From positions 15,327,001-15,391,000 of the forward strand of contig NC_092580.1 in assembly GCF_037975245.1 (NCBI RefSeq): 64,000 nt of DNA, in the 5' to 3' direction. The position numbers and the translations under genes were made by a program. This document shows, one piece after another, positions 38,532 through 50,496 of the stretch. Numbering within the stretch: position 1 is the stretch's first letter; each line of letters starts with the position of its first letter. The notes below the pieces were generated by a model. That model was not told where the DNA came from, searched no databases, and saw nothing but the letters and a program-made list of their open reading frames with translations. The stretch comes from Apostichopus japonicus. Taxonomy: Eukaryota; Echinodermata; Holothuroidea; Aspidochirotida; Stichopodidae.

Positions 38532-38600
<69 letters not shown>
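38532..38600. repeat. (AT)n microsatellite
   Basis: TA dinucleotides with one TG interruption. Confidence 0.95.
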
Positions 38601-38601
<1 letters not shown>

Positions 38602-40275
38602 GGAGGCGAAATATCAATTAGCGGTAAATCACAGATATGATTTATCATTTATTGGTAAATGATAAAATAAAGCGGGAGATTTGTAAGCTTGGGAATATTT
38701 GATTTGTCGGTTATTATATTATCAGTACCTGCAGACAGAGGCCGAGTTATACACAGTAAGTTAGAAATTAACATTTTGCCTTAAAGGAATAACTCAGTCT
38801 GAGATTTAATTGTTTTTACGTAATACAAAGCATTAAATACAAACACAATTGTTTATCTCTCTTGGTAGCTTGTTCCGTTGCTATATATGAAACTTTGAAA
38901 GTTATTAATTTTCGTTTGTATATTATAGGTGCATTGTGCACAGCGTATGATGTCAGTTAAAAAATTAAGTTAACTAAAGTTACAAACTTACTTAATTAAG
39001 TTACACACTATCAAACCGAATCACACTATCACAGTGAGTATTTACATATACAGGTACATTAATCATATTAAAATTTCATCTCAGTTGCCATGTAATTTTG
39101 GACAAATTTTGGTCATAACTTTCATTAGTTCAAACGGCAAACAATTTTATATTAATATTAAAGCTGCGTCCATTTTATGCTTCATATTCATATTTTAGGG
39201 GTTTTGTCATTTTGTTGTCATTGTAAAGCACTCTTGAACATGCTTAAGCATGAAAAGCGCGCTTAGATAAATCTGGTTAATAATAATGATAATAATGTAT
39301 TTATTAGATTCTTAACCGCAAATATTACTTGCTTCCTGTTGAAGATCTGTGCGTATTATTACGCAATTAATAGAAACAATTTAAGTCAGACAAACTTTTT
39401 CTTCTCTTTTCTCTATCTCTGTCATTTGTATCACTTTACAGAAGAACTTACCTTGTTTGTGGTTCACAAAGTTAAATTCAAGGATAAATTTACAGTAAAA
39501 TTGACACATATGCGGAAGTATACACACACCCAAACAACTAGCTAAAGCAAAACGTCTAACCTGAAATCCTGAATAGTGCACTCGAACACTGGGGGGGGGG
39601 GGGGGGTTAAAGCTTATACACTATACATGACAAAGGAGCATTTACATGCTATGTATATGTTCGAGGTGGGTGAGGGTACAACCAGGAAAGGGTGTGTCTC
39701 TCTATATGGTCGTTCAAGTCGACTCTCATGTGTGATGGTGTGGGGTTCCACTTCCACCCCAGCAATAAAAAGGCAATGTTTGACGGCTAATGGAGCATTC
39801 AGAGTCATAATTCGACTACAAATTTGGTCTACAAATTCAGTCTCGGCACAACTTTGTCCTACCATTTTACAAACTTTTTCTTTACCGTGAATTTTAGAAA
39901 TTGAAACTTGTTCAATAGTCCCACACGAGTTTCTTTGTCGGAATCTCAGAAAAGCAGTAATATTTATTGCAATTTATATTTCCAACATTTAATTTGTTTC
40001 TAAGGATGCTCATCTTTGTTATACTTTAAACTTTCAAAGATGTAACAAATTACTGCAACGACGACAAAAAAAAGGGGGTGGGGGAGGTATGTCTACGACC
40101 TCTTCAAAACCAAATATATCATATTTTATGTACTACATTGAATGTCCAGGCGAAAGGCTACATAACGTATCGTAACAATTCAATGCATATACAAATATGC
40201 TTGGCTTTATGCCGCAGAATATGGCAATTTTATTTCATATAGCTTCGCACTTTGAAAATTTTACAGAACTTTCGA
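38601..40275. other. No gene seen
   Basis: A poly-G run of 16 lies at 39591-39606. The frames at 39339-39890 on both strands have no support. Confidence 0.5.
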
Positions 40276-40509
40276 TCAGGAATACTCAACGCTTCTTCTG
40301 CCATGATATATTATTGAACAATTTTTTTTTTCTGTTCTTTTTTTTTTGTCGTATCTAATAATGAAGAAAGCGAAGACTATAGCGGTCATTAGCCCAATCA
40401 ATAGAGTATGGCCCGCCGGGAAGGCAAATAATGCAGATGTTGATAAAGAGTGAAATAAAGTTGATAGGTTTCCCCGCGCGGAAGGATTAAGAATGATAAC
40501 TGCTCTTCC
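40276..40509 (-). CDS. Possible terminal exon with a transmembrane segment
   Basis: The minus-strand frame following GTGCCACAG at 40510 is open for 77 codons. It encodes a short polar region, a hydrophobic stretch (TLLIGLMTAIVFAFFII), a basic stop-transfer segment RYDKKKR and a short tail ending in TGA. This order (stalk, membrane span, cytoplasmic tail) is typical of the last exon of a type I membrane protein. The acceptor is weak, and the Lys codons lie in poly-A, so chance is possible. No family was recognised. Confidence 0.28.
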   Translation of the reverse strand, partial: GRAVIILNPSARGNLSTLFHSLSTSALFAFPAGHTLLIGLMTAIVFAFFIIRYDKKKRTEKKNCSIIYHGRRSVEYS

Positions 40510-41079
40510 CTGTGGCACGTAATCCTTCGATCCGAGGTAAGTATGACGTCATTGGTCGAGAGTAAGAAGAAAAAAAAAAAACCAAGATAAGATGGACAAG
40601 CTAAGTGAGAACGTAATGGACGCAAAGTTGGCATTCGTTATAGGGAATAACATTAAGGACATAGATAAAACAAAAACTGTATGACGTTTTACTTGCTGTT
40701 TTAAAAGCCATTAGACTTTATGATTGTTTTAAGTTACTACTTTCGTGTCAAAGAAGATCGATCATAAAAGAAAAATTACTATACACATTCCTTCTTTTCC
40801 CATTCTTGTAAAATATGTTTCCATAAAAAAAACTTAATTGACAAGATGATGTGTAATTTTGACAATCCATTCGCCAGAAATTATGTGCGAAGTATAGGTT
40901 ATACTCATAGCCGCTGTCGGAGGTTGACGTTGCCTATAGACAAACTTATCAACTTAACGTGATCTGATGGGTTGATTCGATAACCGTGTATACACCATAT
41001 CGTATATATACTGCAGACTGACTCTATAACCTCAACACATAACCTGCCCTATTCGCTATGCTTCGTAAAGATTTTTTTT

Positions 41080-41459
41080 GAGGGCGTTGTGGTCAAGTGG
41101 TTAAGGCAGTGGACTTGTGATCTAAGGATTACAGGTTCGAGCCCTGGCCAGATCATTGCGTTGTGTCCAGGCGCTTTATCTCCATTGCCTCTCTTCACCC
41201 AGGTGTATAAATGGGGACCTGCGAGGTAACTTGTAAATATAGTTGCGTGCGCCGGTTTGTGGCTGCACCCTATGGGAAGTCCCCCGGGGGACACGTGGTT
41301 GTGGTGCACTGTGGTGCCCCAGGAGAGATTGATTGAATTGTGCACACTTTGGTGTGTGGGTGTGACAAGTTACCAATGACCAAGGGTTAAGTTGTAAAGT
41401 CATGTGAGGAGGCATTAGCCTCATACAAGACTGTAAAACCTTCAACTTTAACTTTAACC
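41080..41459 (+). mobile_element. tRNA-derived SINE
   Basis: The head carries an A box TGGTCAAGTGG (41090-41100) and a B box GGTTCGAGCCC (41134-41144) at normal tRNA spacing. The stretch GTGGTCAAGTGGTTAAGGC..TGGACTTG closely resembles the 5' half of a serine-type tRNA. A tRNA-unrelated body of about 300 bases follows and the 3' end is an AACTTT repeat. A poly-T run precedes the head. No target duplication was resolved. Frames within it on the minus strand are not genes. Confidence 0.85.
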
Positions 41460-41686
41460 TGTCGGTAGCACGTAACCATGCCTTTGGACGTGGAGGGGCG
41501 TGGGGACGCATGCCGACCTAACTGGATGTCTCTCATTTGCGAAAAATTACAATATAGCTGCGCTTCCCAATATTTTATTTGCAAACGATGCTACAGGTAT
41601 ACAGTACCGTGCTGATTGTGCACTCCGTACAAACTATAGTACTAAACCCTGCAGCACTCTTAAAACATCCGGATCAAATTTTTATT

Positions 41687-41714
41687 CATTCCGGATCAAA
41701 TCTGATCCGGAATG
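41687..41714. repeat. Perfect 12-bp-arm palindrome
   Basis: CATTCCGGATCA and TGATCCGGAATG flank a 4-base loop. A direct partial copy, CATCCGGATCAAAT, lies about 20 bases upstream. It stands just before the 82-bp array. Confidence 0.85.
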
Positions 41715-41731
41715 TAGTACAAAGCCAGCTA

Positions 41732-42285
41732 TGTTCTATGTAATACAGTAAGAAGGTGATATTATACAACAGACGTTGTAGCTTGCTAAATGCTTACGCA
41801 TGTGTTATGTTCTATATAATACAGCATGACGTTATGTGATATTATAGAGCAGATGTTATAGCTTGCTAAGTGCTTACACATGATGTTATATGTTTTATAT
41901 AATACAGCATGACGTTATGTGATATTATAGAGCAGACGTTATAGCTTGCTAAATGCTTACACATAATGTTATGTTCTATATAATGCAGCATGACGTTATG
42001 TGATATTATAGAGCAGACGTTGTAGCATGTTAAATGCTTACACATGTGTTATGTTCTATATAAACAGCAGGACGTTATGTGATATTATAGAGCAGACGAT
42101 AAAGCTTGCTTAATGCTTACCCATTTATCATATTCTACATAATACAGCATAACTTTATGTGAGAGCTATCATAGGGCAGAGGTTATAGCTTGCTAAATGC
42201 TTGCACATAATGTTATGTTCTATATAATACAGCATGACGTTATGTGATATTATAGAGCAGACGTTATAGCTTGCTAAGTGCTTAC
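41732..42285 (+). repeat. About 82-bp tandem array, six to seven units
   Basis: The unit contains TGTTCTATATAATACAGCAT, GACGTTATGTGATATTATAG, AGCAGACGTTATAGCTTGCT and AAATGCTTACACAT. Copies of the GACGTTATG block start near 41829, 41911, 41993, 42071 and 42237, and a diverged copy (AACTTTATG) near 42151. Units differ by small indels. Confidence 0.9.
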
Positions 42286-44100
42286 ACCACATCTGGGTTT
42301 GTTTCACCGCGAAATGCATGACACGGATATTGTGCCGCTCCCCCTCAAACCCAGAATTCATGTCTACACGCCTCTAAATGGCGAGAAGTATCAAAATAAC
42401 ATGGATTAAATATCATTTTCCCAACAGCCAAATATCACCGTTTCGTATATTCATGATTTTCCATCATTGTTTGCGCCTCGTTTGCCGCCTTCACCTTTCT
42501 CTTGTAGTGTACGCATATAATGTACATAGCCTGTTGAATTACTGGTTTTCACTGATGTGGCACACTGCAGCGCACAATATATATAAGCCACAGATGTAAA
42601 TGTGGTTAACATCATTGTATTAAATGATAGAGTGGATTCTGGAGAGAACGTGACATAGGTCATCAAAGTTATGAATTGTATACACCGTCACGTAAATGCC
42701 CCAGGAGTTCGTGCTTATAACTTACTCCATGCATAGTGTTTATGCAAGCTAGGGAAACTACATATTTCTGGCCCAAATAAAGTTCTTCGTCAAGAGTTCC
42801 ACAGACGAAGATAAGCTATACATTTTAGCATTTAGAGAAAACCGTTTTCTTGAACGTAGGAGAGGGGAGGGGATTGTAGTTGCATTGAACATTCAATCGT
42901 GTTACATGATATTATTTTCTTTCCCGTGGATCTTGTCTTCCAAGAGAACAATCGTCAGTTTGTGAACCACAGTATAATGTCAAACATTATACATTTATAG
43001 ATGCAAATTTGCTGTTAGCTGATATTTTAATCTCGGCAACCCTTTTTACTAACTTATAAGAGAAAAAAATGTTAAAAGTCAATTTATTATATGTTCAGTA
43101 CGGGAGCTTGCAATATAACGATGTATACATGTTGAAATACCAGCGTATGTAAACAGCCTTTGACATAGGCTACACAGGTCACATTGTCAACGTCAGAGCA
43201 GTGCTTCCTAATCACTAATACAGTAGTAGGCATTAAACATTAATTTAAAAAAAAATGGGAAAACAGAAAGAAAAAGAACTTGCCTAACAAAAAGTATCAT
43301 GGTTTATTTGTAATAAAAGTAATAAAAACTACTATACAGCAAAAACCTTAAGATATGTCTGAGGGGAAAATATCAGGGAAATTGGTAAAGTCATTTATTT
43401 GAGAGGAAACCACGTAAATTTTGAACTCCCGATCGATAGAGATATACGAATTCATGTGCATTGAGTTTCCTACAGTTGTTGAAGGAAGGGAAGGGAAGGG
43501 AAGGGTCGGTGGGGTGGGGTGTATTTCCACCCTTACCCGATAAAGGTGATTGTCTCTCTCAGTTCAAATAATTCTTGTTTATATTTTGTATTTTATATGA
43601 ATAATATAGGCTATATGATGTACATCTCTGGGATATAAACTTCTAGGCATGTTGACACCTTTGTAAGAGACATGCATGATGTTGTAACACTCATTTCATC
43701 ATGATTTGTGGCCGTACATAATGATAGGTTTGATATATTGCTCTGACGGAAAATAAACCTTCCGCTTGTTAATTCGAAATCCGAAAACTTATAATCTAAG
43801 AAGATATTCCATGTGAAATAATCAACTTGACATTATGGGGGAAAAAATGTACTTTCCATCATGAAACCCCCTAGGAAAACGTGATCCCACGTGTGTGATA
43901 AAAATGAACTCTAAAGCTTTAGCTTTGACGTCTATAACTTTTGATGTTGATGATATAGCGTGCCAATTCAAGGAATGAATTATTATTGGATATAGGCTTC
44001 ACTGCCTGCCATGTTCGATGAAACATATCATTATCAATCAAACGTGATAGGAGATTGCCCAATAGCTACAAGGATAAACATAATTAATTATTTATGTATG

Positions 44101-44101
<1 letters not shown>
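42286..44101. other. No gene seen
   Basis: A (GGGAA)n-like purine tract lies at 43482-43516. No credible exon. Confidence 0.55.

Positions 44102-44158
<57 letters not shown>
44102..44158. repeat. (AT)n microsatellite
   Basis: TA dinucleotides following TATGTATGTA. Confidence 0.95.
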
Positions 44159-44161
<3 letters not shown>

Positions 44162-44849
44162 GCAGGTACATGTACGGTTATACCCGGTTTCGTCCACGTC
44201 GGTGTACGTATAAAGGCCTACGTATATATATCAAACACCTGAAAGAGACATAAATGCTAAGATATTTTGACACCATGTCGCGTTAATGGCACCTATTCAT
44301 TTGAAGCAGTCTCAGGCACGAGCAAGCGGTTTCGTCGATTGGGACAGTTTTTTTCCCCTTCGAAAAGTAGGACTGTGTTTATCCCACGCAGTATATATAT
44401 ATATTTCTTTACAGCTCTCATGAAAGTAATAAATAGCCCGTAAATATTCTGTTGTTGACGTATCAACCCATGATGGGGTAAAGAAAATGAAAAGAATCTG
44501 ATAAACCTAGGAAAGATATAAAAAAGAAAAACTGATATATGTTACTTCACATAGGACTGTTTAAAAGAAATGTTGCTTATTCCAATAAGCTTGAGTGCAA
44601 AAAACAACATAAAAGTTAGCTTGTTTGGAGGTCTTTGCATCATAAAGACCATGAGGGGTCAAACAAACCAGAAAGCACGTTTTAGCCTTTCGTTAATAAA
44701 CCGAATTCAACGATGTATACGTTATCGATATAGTGCACCTCAATAAATGTATCCTTATACCAATCCATGTACAACACTCACTGCGCATGTTTAGGACGAG
44801 CTCGGTTGCGGCAAAACAAAAGTTATTCACACTAGATAACAGTGTGTGT

Positions 44850-45062
44850 GTATATATATAAATATATATAGGCTTTATAGATATATATATAGGCCTACAT
44901 ATGTATAGCTATAGTCTATATATATATACATAGGCTAAATAAATATAGGCTATATGTATATGCTATATATATAGGCTTTATATATTTATATATATATATA
45001 GACTATATATATATAGAATATATATATTTAGGCTATATATAGGCTATATATAGGCTATATAG
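44850..45062. repeat. (TA)n / TATAGGC satellite
   Basis: TATATATAGGCTATATA units in irregular array, similar in motif to the interruptions at 30070-30100. Includes a TAGGCCTA at 44890. Confidence 0.9.
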
Positions 45063-45901
45063 ATGGATGTTTAAACACTTCGTAAAGGATAAAAGTTGCA
45101 TGCAAGATAAAGCCAATATTGTTTCAATCTATGGAAATCATCTCACCACGATCATTTCTTAAGATGACAACTTCGTTGTTTTTTGTTGTTGCTTAATCAA
45201 GAAATATAAAGAAGGTAATATAATGCATCTTGCGCTTCTTGGTGTACAATTTAAGAGTTATAGACGAGGCCAGATAACAGGCTGTACTGATTTTTTTTTT
45301 ACAGCTATAACTTTTATATGGATTGAAACTTTCGTGAGATAAAATGTTTGATAAAGGTTATGTTATCGATGTCAACGTGTAAGGGCAATGTTTAGAGCAT
45401 GGTAGCATGTTTCTGTTGCGAGGAAGTGAAATGAATGAGGTTCCCCTTACTCTTATGAACTGAATCGCAGCAGCTGCGGGAATGACGTCATTATGCCATA
45501 TAAGGTATAGACAAGTGTCTTCTATATTCAAGTGTTCAATGACATTGAATGCATGGGAAACATTCCATATGGTTACAGGTTTAAGGATACACCAATGAGT
45601 ACAGAAAGGATTGCTTAAAGCCGAAATATATATGTCCATGTCCCCTCAATACAAATACAAGCCAAACACACGCACACACACATTTTGAGCCACCTAAAAA
45701 TCACTTAAAAATTACGGTCAATAGACAGACTATGAACGGAACAGTAAACTGTATTGAGATTTCACTGACGTAAAAACTACTGAATATTTTTTTGAACTGG
45801 CTGCAGTGTATAACTTGTATGACAGGTTCCAGTGCTTGACCTTCAAATACGAATTAACTCCTGCTTTAAACCCCATCTAAAACAACCCAAGAGGACATGA
45901 C
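45063..45901. other. No gene seen
   Basis: TGACGTCA at 45483-45490 and a (CA)n near 45668. The minus frame at 45358-45639 has no support. Confidence 0.5.
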
Positions 45902-45909
45902 AATCAGAC

Positions 45910-46998
45910 CAGGCGCGGCGGAACGGAAAAATTATTGGGGGGCTAATGTGTGGAGACTATCTAAGCGGAGCGCCACCATCGGTTGGCGCGGAGCGTACAA
46001 AAAATTTTTGGGTTTTTTCAAACTCCCAGATGGCCGGAAACGTCACTTCCCGAGTGTTTCATACTGCGAATATCTAGCCCTAAAATATGGGTCTCAAGTC
46101 TGCAATTTCTCAGATTGCACGTAAAAGTCTGTAAAAACATTGTAATTTGTATATTCGATTGTGTTTTAAGAGAGTAGCTATTACTAGTAGTGTACTCGCA
46201 AAGACGTTTTTGAGTGTAGTAAGGGCAGTGGCGGAGCTAGGGGTATTGGTCGGGGGGGGGGGGGCAAGAATGGTCTGTAGGGGCGCTTTCGACACTATCT
46301 AAGCGGAGCGCCACCACAGGTTGGCGCGGAGCGTACAGAAAAATTTTGAGTAAAGATACTCCCTAGATTGCAGGAAATGACCCTTTCCGGGCCTTGCTAA
46401 TTTGCAGATAAACGGAGAATAAATAGGTGTCGTCGCCATTTTGTCGGAAAATTACACCAACAGAATATGACAAATGTCAATAGGTATATGAGAGCGCAAT
46501 AAAATAGTCAATAATCGCGAATAAATAAAAAGTAGTGAAAAGCTGACCATTTGAGTCCGTCAAGGGGGGGGGGGGTGGGGGCATCCGCCCCTGACTGTAT
46601 ATATGGAGGCTCCGCCGCTAAGTAAGGGGATGTTGGAGAACTGGCTGAAATGAGGCAAGTCATTGGCCTAAGACGAAGTTGTGTTACGCTTACCGGTACT
46701 CACACTCACTGCTTCCACTTTTCACGGGGCGTGAAGACGCGGTTGGGGTGACAATGTGGTCTATAACCAGGGGACGGGCCGAGGGTGCCCCAGCAATTAC
46801 TAAAATTATTACACCTATATAGTATACGTGTGCATCGGACAGATCGACAAGTATGCATTGAAAAATGGGCAGATGCACGTTTCGGAGCCTTGGTAAATAT
46901 TGGGGGGGGCTTATCATGTATTTGCCCCCTCAACTTTTTCATTGGGGGGGGCTGAGCCCCCCCCCCCAAGCCCCCCCCCCCCGGTTCCGCCGCCACTG
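45910..46998. mobile_element. hAT-type DNA transposon, interrupted by a nested relative
   Basis: The left end CAGGCGCGGCGGAACGG matches the reverse complement of the right end, CAGTGGCGGCGGAACCGG. A perfect 8-bp duplication AATCAGAC flanks it (45902-45909 and 46999-47006). The 8-bp size and termini indicate hAT. Subtracting the nested element and one target copy leaves about 686 bases with no transposase frame. G- and C-runs lie near the right end. Its left half shares CTATCTAAGCGGAGCGCCAC and GGTTGGCGCGGAGCGTACA with the nested element. Confidence 0.85.
46226..46620. mobile_element. Nested hAT-type non-autonomous element
   Basis: Termini CAGTGGCGGAGCTAGGGG and, in reverse complement on the right, TAGCGGCGGAGCCTCC. 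A perfect 8-bp duplication AGTAAGGG flanks it (46218-46225 and 46621-46628). At 395 bases it cannot encode a transposase. It shares two interior words with its host element, so it is a relative inserted into a relative. Confidence 0.88.
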
Positions 46999-47006
46999 AA
47001 TCAGAC

Positions 47007-48889
47007 ATATTCAGACACCATTGCTGTAGTGCAAACTGAAGGTCCTAGTAAGTGAAACTTGACATTCCCGTCCTTACCAAATCCACCCGACCCTCGAAAC
47101 CCAACGCCCTCCCTCTACTATATAGAGTGCTTACATTTCTTCAGCATTTTGTGTTGCACGGTTACACGATTTGATCTCCATTGACTTTCCATGCAACGTG
47201 ACATATCTTAAATTCACTGTACATAATACACTTACCCGGTCCCCTTCCCCTTTTTTAAAATAAAACTTATATCAGCACTGCTTATGGGACCTTTATCAAA
47301 TAGATCCAGCCTAAAGGAAGACTTCATGCAGAATTTTAATCTTGATACGGTCAAAGAAATATTCGCCTTACTAAATCTCTGGAGTGCTCCTTTAATGGCA
47401 TTGAAGACTCGCCCCAAACCGCGTGCGGCCCTCTGATAAAAAGTAAACTTTCCGTTGCTTGCAAGTGAAGTTTTTTCTTGTCGCTACAAAATTCAGACAG
47501 TAATGAAACGTGATACCTTGTTATCTATTATCTGGGCCTGAGATGTCCACGCTGCTATGTACACTGTGTGTGGGTATTGACCGTAGCTGTATGTATTGAC
47601 TGTACACTAGTGTCTAATTACCGACGGTAGCAAGCTGTGTGTGTATTTTCTGGGATCGATGGTGGTGTAACACTTCTGTTACACCTCATTCGAAACTAGG
47701 TCAGATAACCGGCATGAGACGTTTCTTTGTGCGCGAGTCTTCACTCCCTTTAAGGCTAAATTGATGATGACGTCAGCTCCTGAGTGCTGGCCTGGATGTC
47801 TTTGTCAATCCTTTGTTTACTAAATTCTAACAACTGGACCGAAACATGTGCCTTTAAGTTACTTCAAATGAACATGGAGGTAAAAACGTTTTTACCTCCA
47901 AGATATGAACAACAGACCATCCTTGGATGGTATTCAACACTATTTATCCTTTGACGAAACTGTTATACATTGCAAACGTGTTATTTGAGACCAGTATTAA
48001 CGCTTACGTTTTCCTACTTAGTTTAGTGTTGAATCTGAGCAACTGACCTATGCGTTAGGCTAAGTAGTTCATCCACTTTCAACGATGAGCCTAAGATGTT
48101 TTAAGGGACATTTCTCAAAACTTAAAGTGGCATTGATATACAACCTGGACTAATAACAGTGATTTACAATAGTCTATAACATATCAAAATAACTTTTGTG
48201 ACTAAAATCATCTTTTAACGGTATTGGAAATCTTCCCCGCCACATTGTCCAAACATATAAACAACGTTCAATTATTTTAAGCTCTACTTTTTATACATCA
48301 AATCCACCAAAGATGTCTCAATGCTACCGATCGATGAAGAATGCGACAAATCTATATTTCACGGACATGTTTCGTCTGGAAAAAGAAAGCAGTATTTTAT
48401 ATAAGATATGTCGCCTTGTAAAATCCAAAGCATACCACTTTCACAAACTCGTTTATCTTTTCCTAACAAATGCAACATTTACGTTAATCTAAGAATTATA
48501 GACTTTTTTTGTTCACGGGAAAAATTTCCGGGTTTTTAAGAGTTTTCGAGGGGAACCTCCATAACATTTTATTTGTTATGCAAACAAGGCCATCCAAGGT
48601 ATCGCGTAGACTAAGGAGTGGTAAAGATAACCGTGCAATGCATAACAATTATTTACTTTCAACTAATAATGTCCTTGTCCATTCGATATTACCAATGATG
48701 CTATATTAAACAAAAATCTCCGAGAACAATTGGTGAGATAGAAATTAGAGGGTACACGTTTTAGTATCAATTACAATCCTGGTTTGAGTAAATTTGCATT
48801 TGAGGGGGAAAAACACAATTAACCACCAAACTCTCAACGCTGCATGAACAGTTAAAGAGCATGGCCAGACTGAAGCTAATTATCCGTCA
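47007..48889. other. No gene seen
   Basis: TGACGTCA at 47768. On the minus strand TTAAAGGAGCACTCCAGAGA (near 47395) looks like one end of a TTAA-type element. A perfect GGTAAAAACGTTTTTACC palindrome occurs near 47879-47896. Confidence 0.5.
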
Positions 48890-48897
48890 CTTACAAC

Positions 48898-49257
48898 CAT
48901 AGACGTAGGAGCCCAATTTGATTTGAAGGGGCGGGGGGGGGGGGGAGGCTGTTACGACTTGCCCGAAAAATATAACCAAACTCTTATGTACATATCATAT
49001 AGGCATGCATCGGTTATTACATCGCATGCTAATTACATCAATCATTTGCCGTGTTATTACCCTTCCATATTGGTTACCATTTTGGGGGAAGTCGTTACAA
49101 CAATCATGATAATAATCATATAAGTTTAACCATTGAAAACACATTTTTCTTTCAGTAGGTGCCCGAAAAATTCTCAGCATATTGCCCGAATTTTCACAAA
49201 AATATTTGGTTGGGGGCTGCAGCCCCCCCCCCCCCGCCCCTGCCTCCTACGCCTATG
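48898..49257. mobile_element. hAT-type non-autonomous element
   Basis: Left end CATAGACGTAGGAGCC and reverse complement of the right end CATAGGCGTAGGAGGC. A perfect 8-bp duplication CTTACAAC flanks it (48890-48897 and 49258-49265). The words TGCCCGAAAAAT occur near both ends, and poly-G and poly-C runs sit symmetrically inside the termini. Length is 360 bases. Confidence 0.88.
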
Positions 49258-49265
49258 CTTACAAC

Positions 49266-50193
49266 TTATAGGCGAAAGCATCAATCAATCCCATCCCACT
49301 TCATGAGAAGTCCAAAATAAGAACAACGATAGTAATAATAATAAAAACAATAACTTAATAGTAATAAATAGTGGAAAGAATCGTCGAAAAGTCTACAGTG
49401 ATATTCAAATCTCTAGTCGGCGTGAATTTTGACTTTTCTTTGATATAAAGATGTAGTTCTTAACAACAGGCTTTAAATGCTTATAAGCACATTTCTCGAT
49501 TGGACTTCAAGACGGTAACTGTCATAGAGATATAAGCAAGCAGCAAAACCAATTCACTTTTACGTCTCCAGTTCTGACAGGTTTAAAAAGAAATTTCAAA
49601 AGCGGATATCGATTTTCCGCAAACCGGGAAAAGGGATTCTTCTGGTGTACCGAAACTGATATTCAAATTCCTTCATAAAATTCATCGACATTTCATGAAG
49701 TAGACGATATATATTTTTTTTTTGGGGGGGGGGGGGGTTAATATGACGTATCCCTAAGTTTTCAGCTCAAATGACGTCAATAGTCCTATACTGCAGCAAC
49801 GAATTTGAACGGTTAACATAAAGCTTTCTTCCACATTGCCTCAAAGGTTTGCTTCTTATATACTGTAACTGAATATTGTAACTTGAAGTGAGTATGAAAG
49901 ATAACCTTTTCAATAAGTCCTGCATGTTGTCAAAAGGTGGTTTGACATTCGTTTAGCGAAATATAATAGATAAGAACGCAAACCGCCCGCCAGTGTATAT
50001 TTTTTCGTTTAATATTGACTGGGCCCTGACGACGTTGTAACATAAGATGCAGGTGGGGTAGTTGTAGATACGACATCCCCCTACCTATCCCCTCCCTTCA
50101 ATGAAAGCAGTTTAAAAGCTTCTGGAACTCATCGTCATCGTCCGTTAAGGAGGGAGTGACTGATGTTTTCACGATAGGATATGCTGCACAAAG
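49266..50193. other. No gene seen
   Basis: Poly-G run of 14 at 49724-49737 and TGACGTCA at 49772. No supported exon. Confidence 0.55.
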
Positions 50194-50496
50194 GTGCTAC
50201 AACATATCATCTTAATGCTCAAACCAGCATGGTCAGTACTGCGGGTGTGCAATGGATCACTTGGTGGCGCCATGTTGATCTGCTTCTTTTGTTACTTTCT
50301 CAACAACTTCGTGTACATGTTTACGTTTGGTACACTATTCAATTGTTGGTTTACCCACCGCACCCCCCCCCTATTGTTACCTCTTGTTGTCAGTACCATA
50401 ATACATGAAAGATTGGAGATTAGACTGACATGCAAGAGCTTATGCTTTCAAGATCGCATTTGCATCTTTTATTTATTTTTATTTTTATTTTTATAA
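50194..50496 (+). CDS. Possible hydrophobic exon, unknown
   Basis: An open plus-strand frame reads GAMLICFFCYFLNNFVYMF and continues hydrophobic, as in a multi-pass membrane protein. It lacks an ATG at its 5' end and follows CACAAAG, a poor acceptor. It passes through a CCCCCCCCC run and ends in (TTTTA)n. Probably chance; recorded because the composition of its first two thirds is protein-like. Confidence 0.15.
   Translation: MLQHIILMLKPAWSVLRVCNGSLGGAMLICFFCYFLNNFVYMFTFGTLFNCWFTHRTPPLLLPLVVSTIIHERLEIRLTCKSLCFQDRICIFYLFLFLFL

Noticed and set aside
41049-41584. Minus-strand proteins of about 100 residues
   Set aside because: They lie inside the tRNA-derived SINE.
46706-47008. Gly/Pro-rich minus-strand frame
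   Set aside because: It begins in the terminal repeat and poly-C tracts of the hAT-type element.
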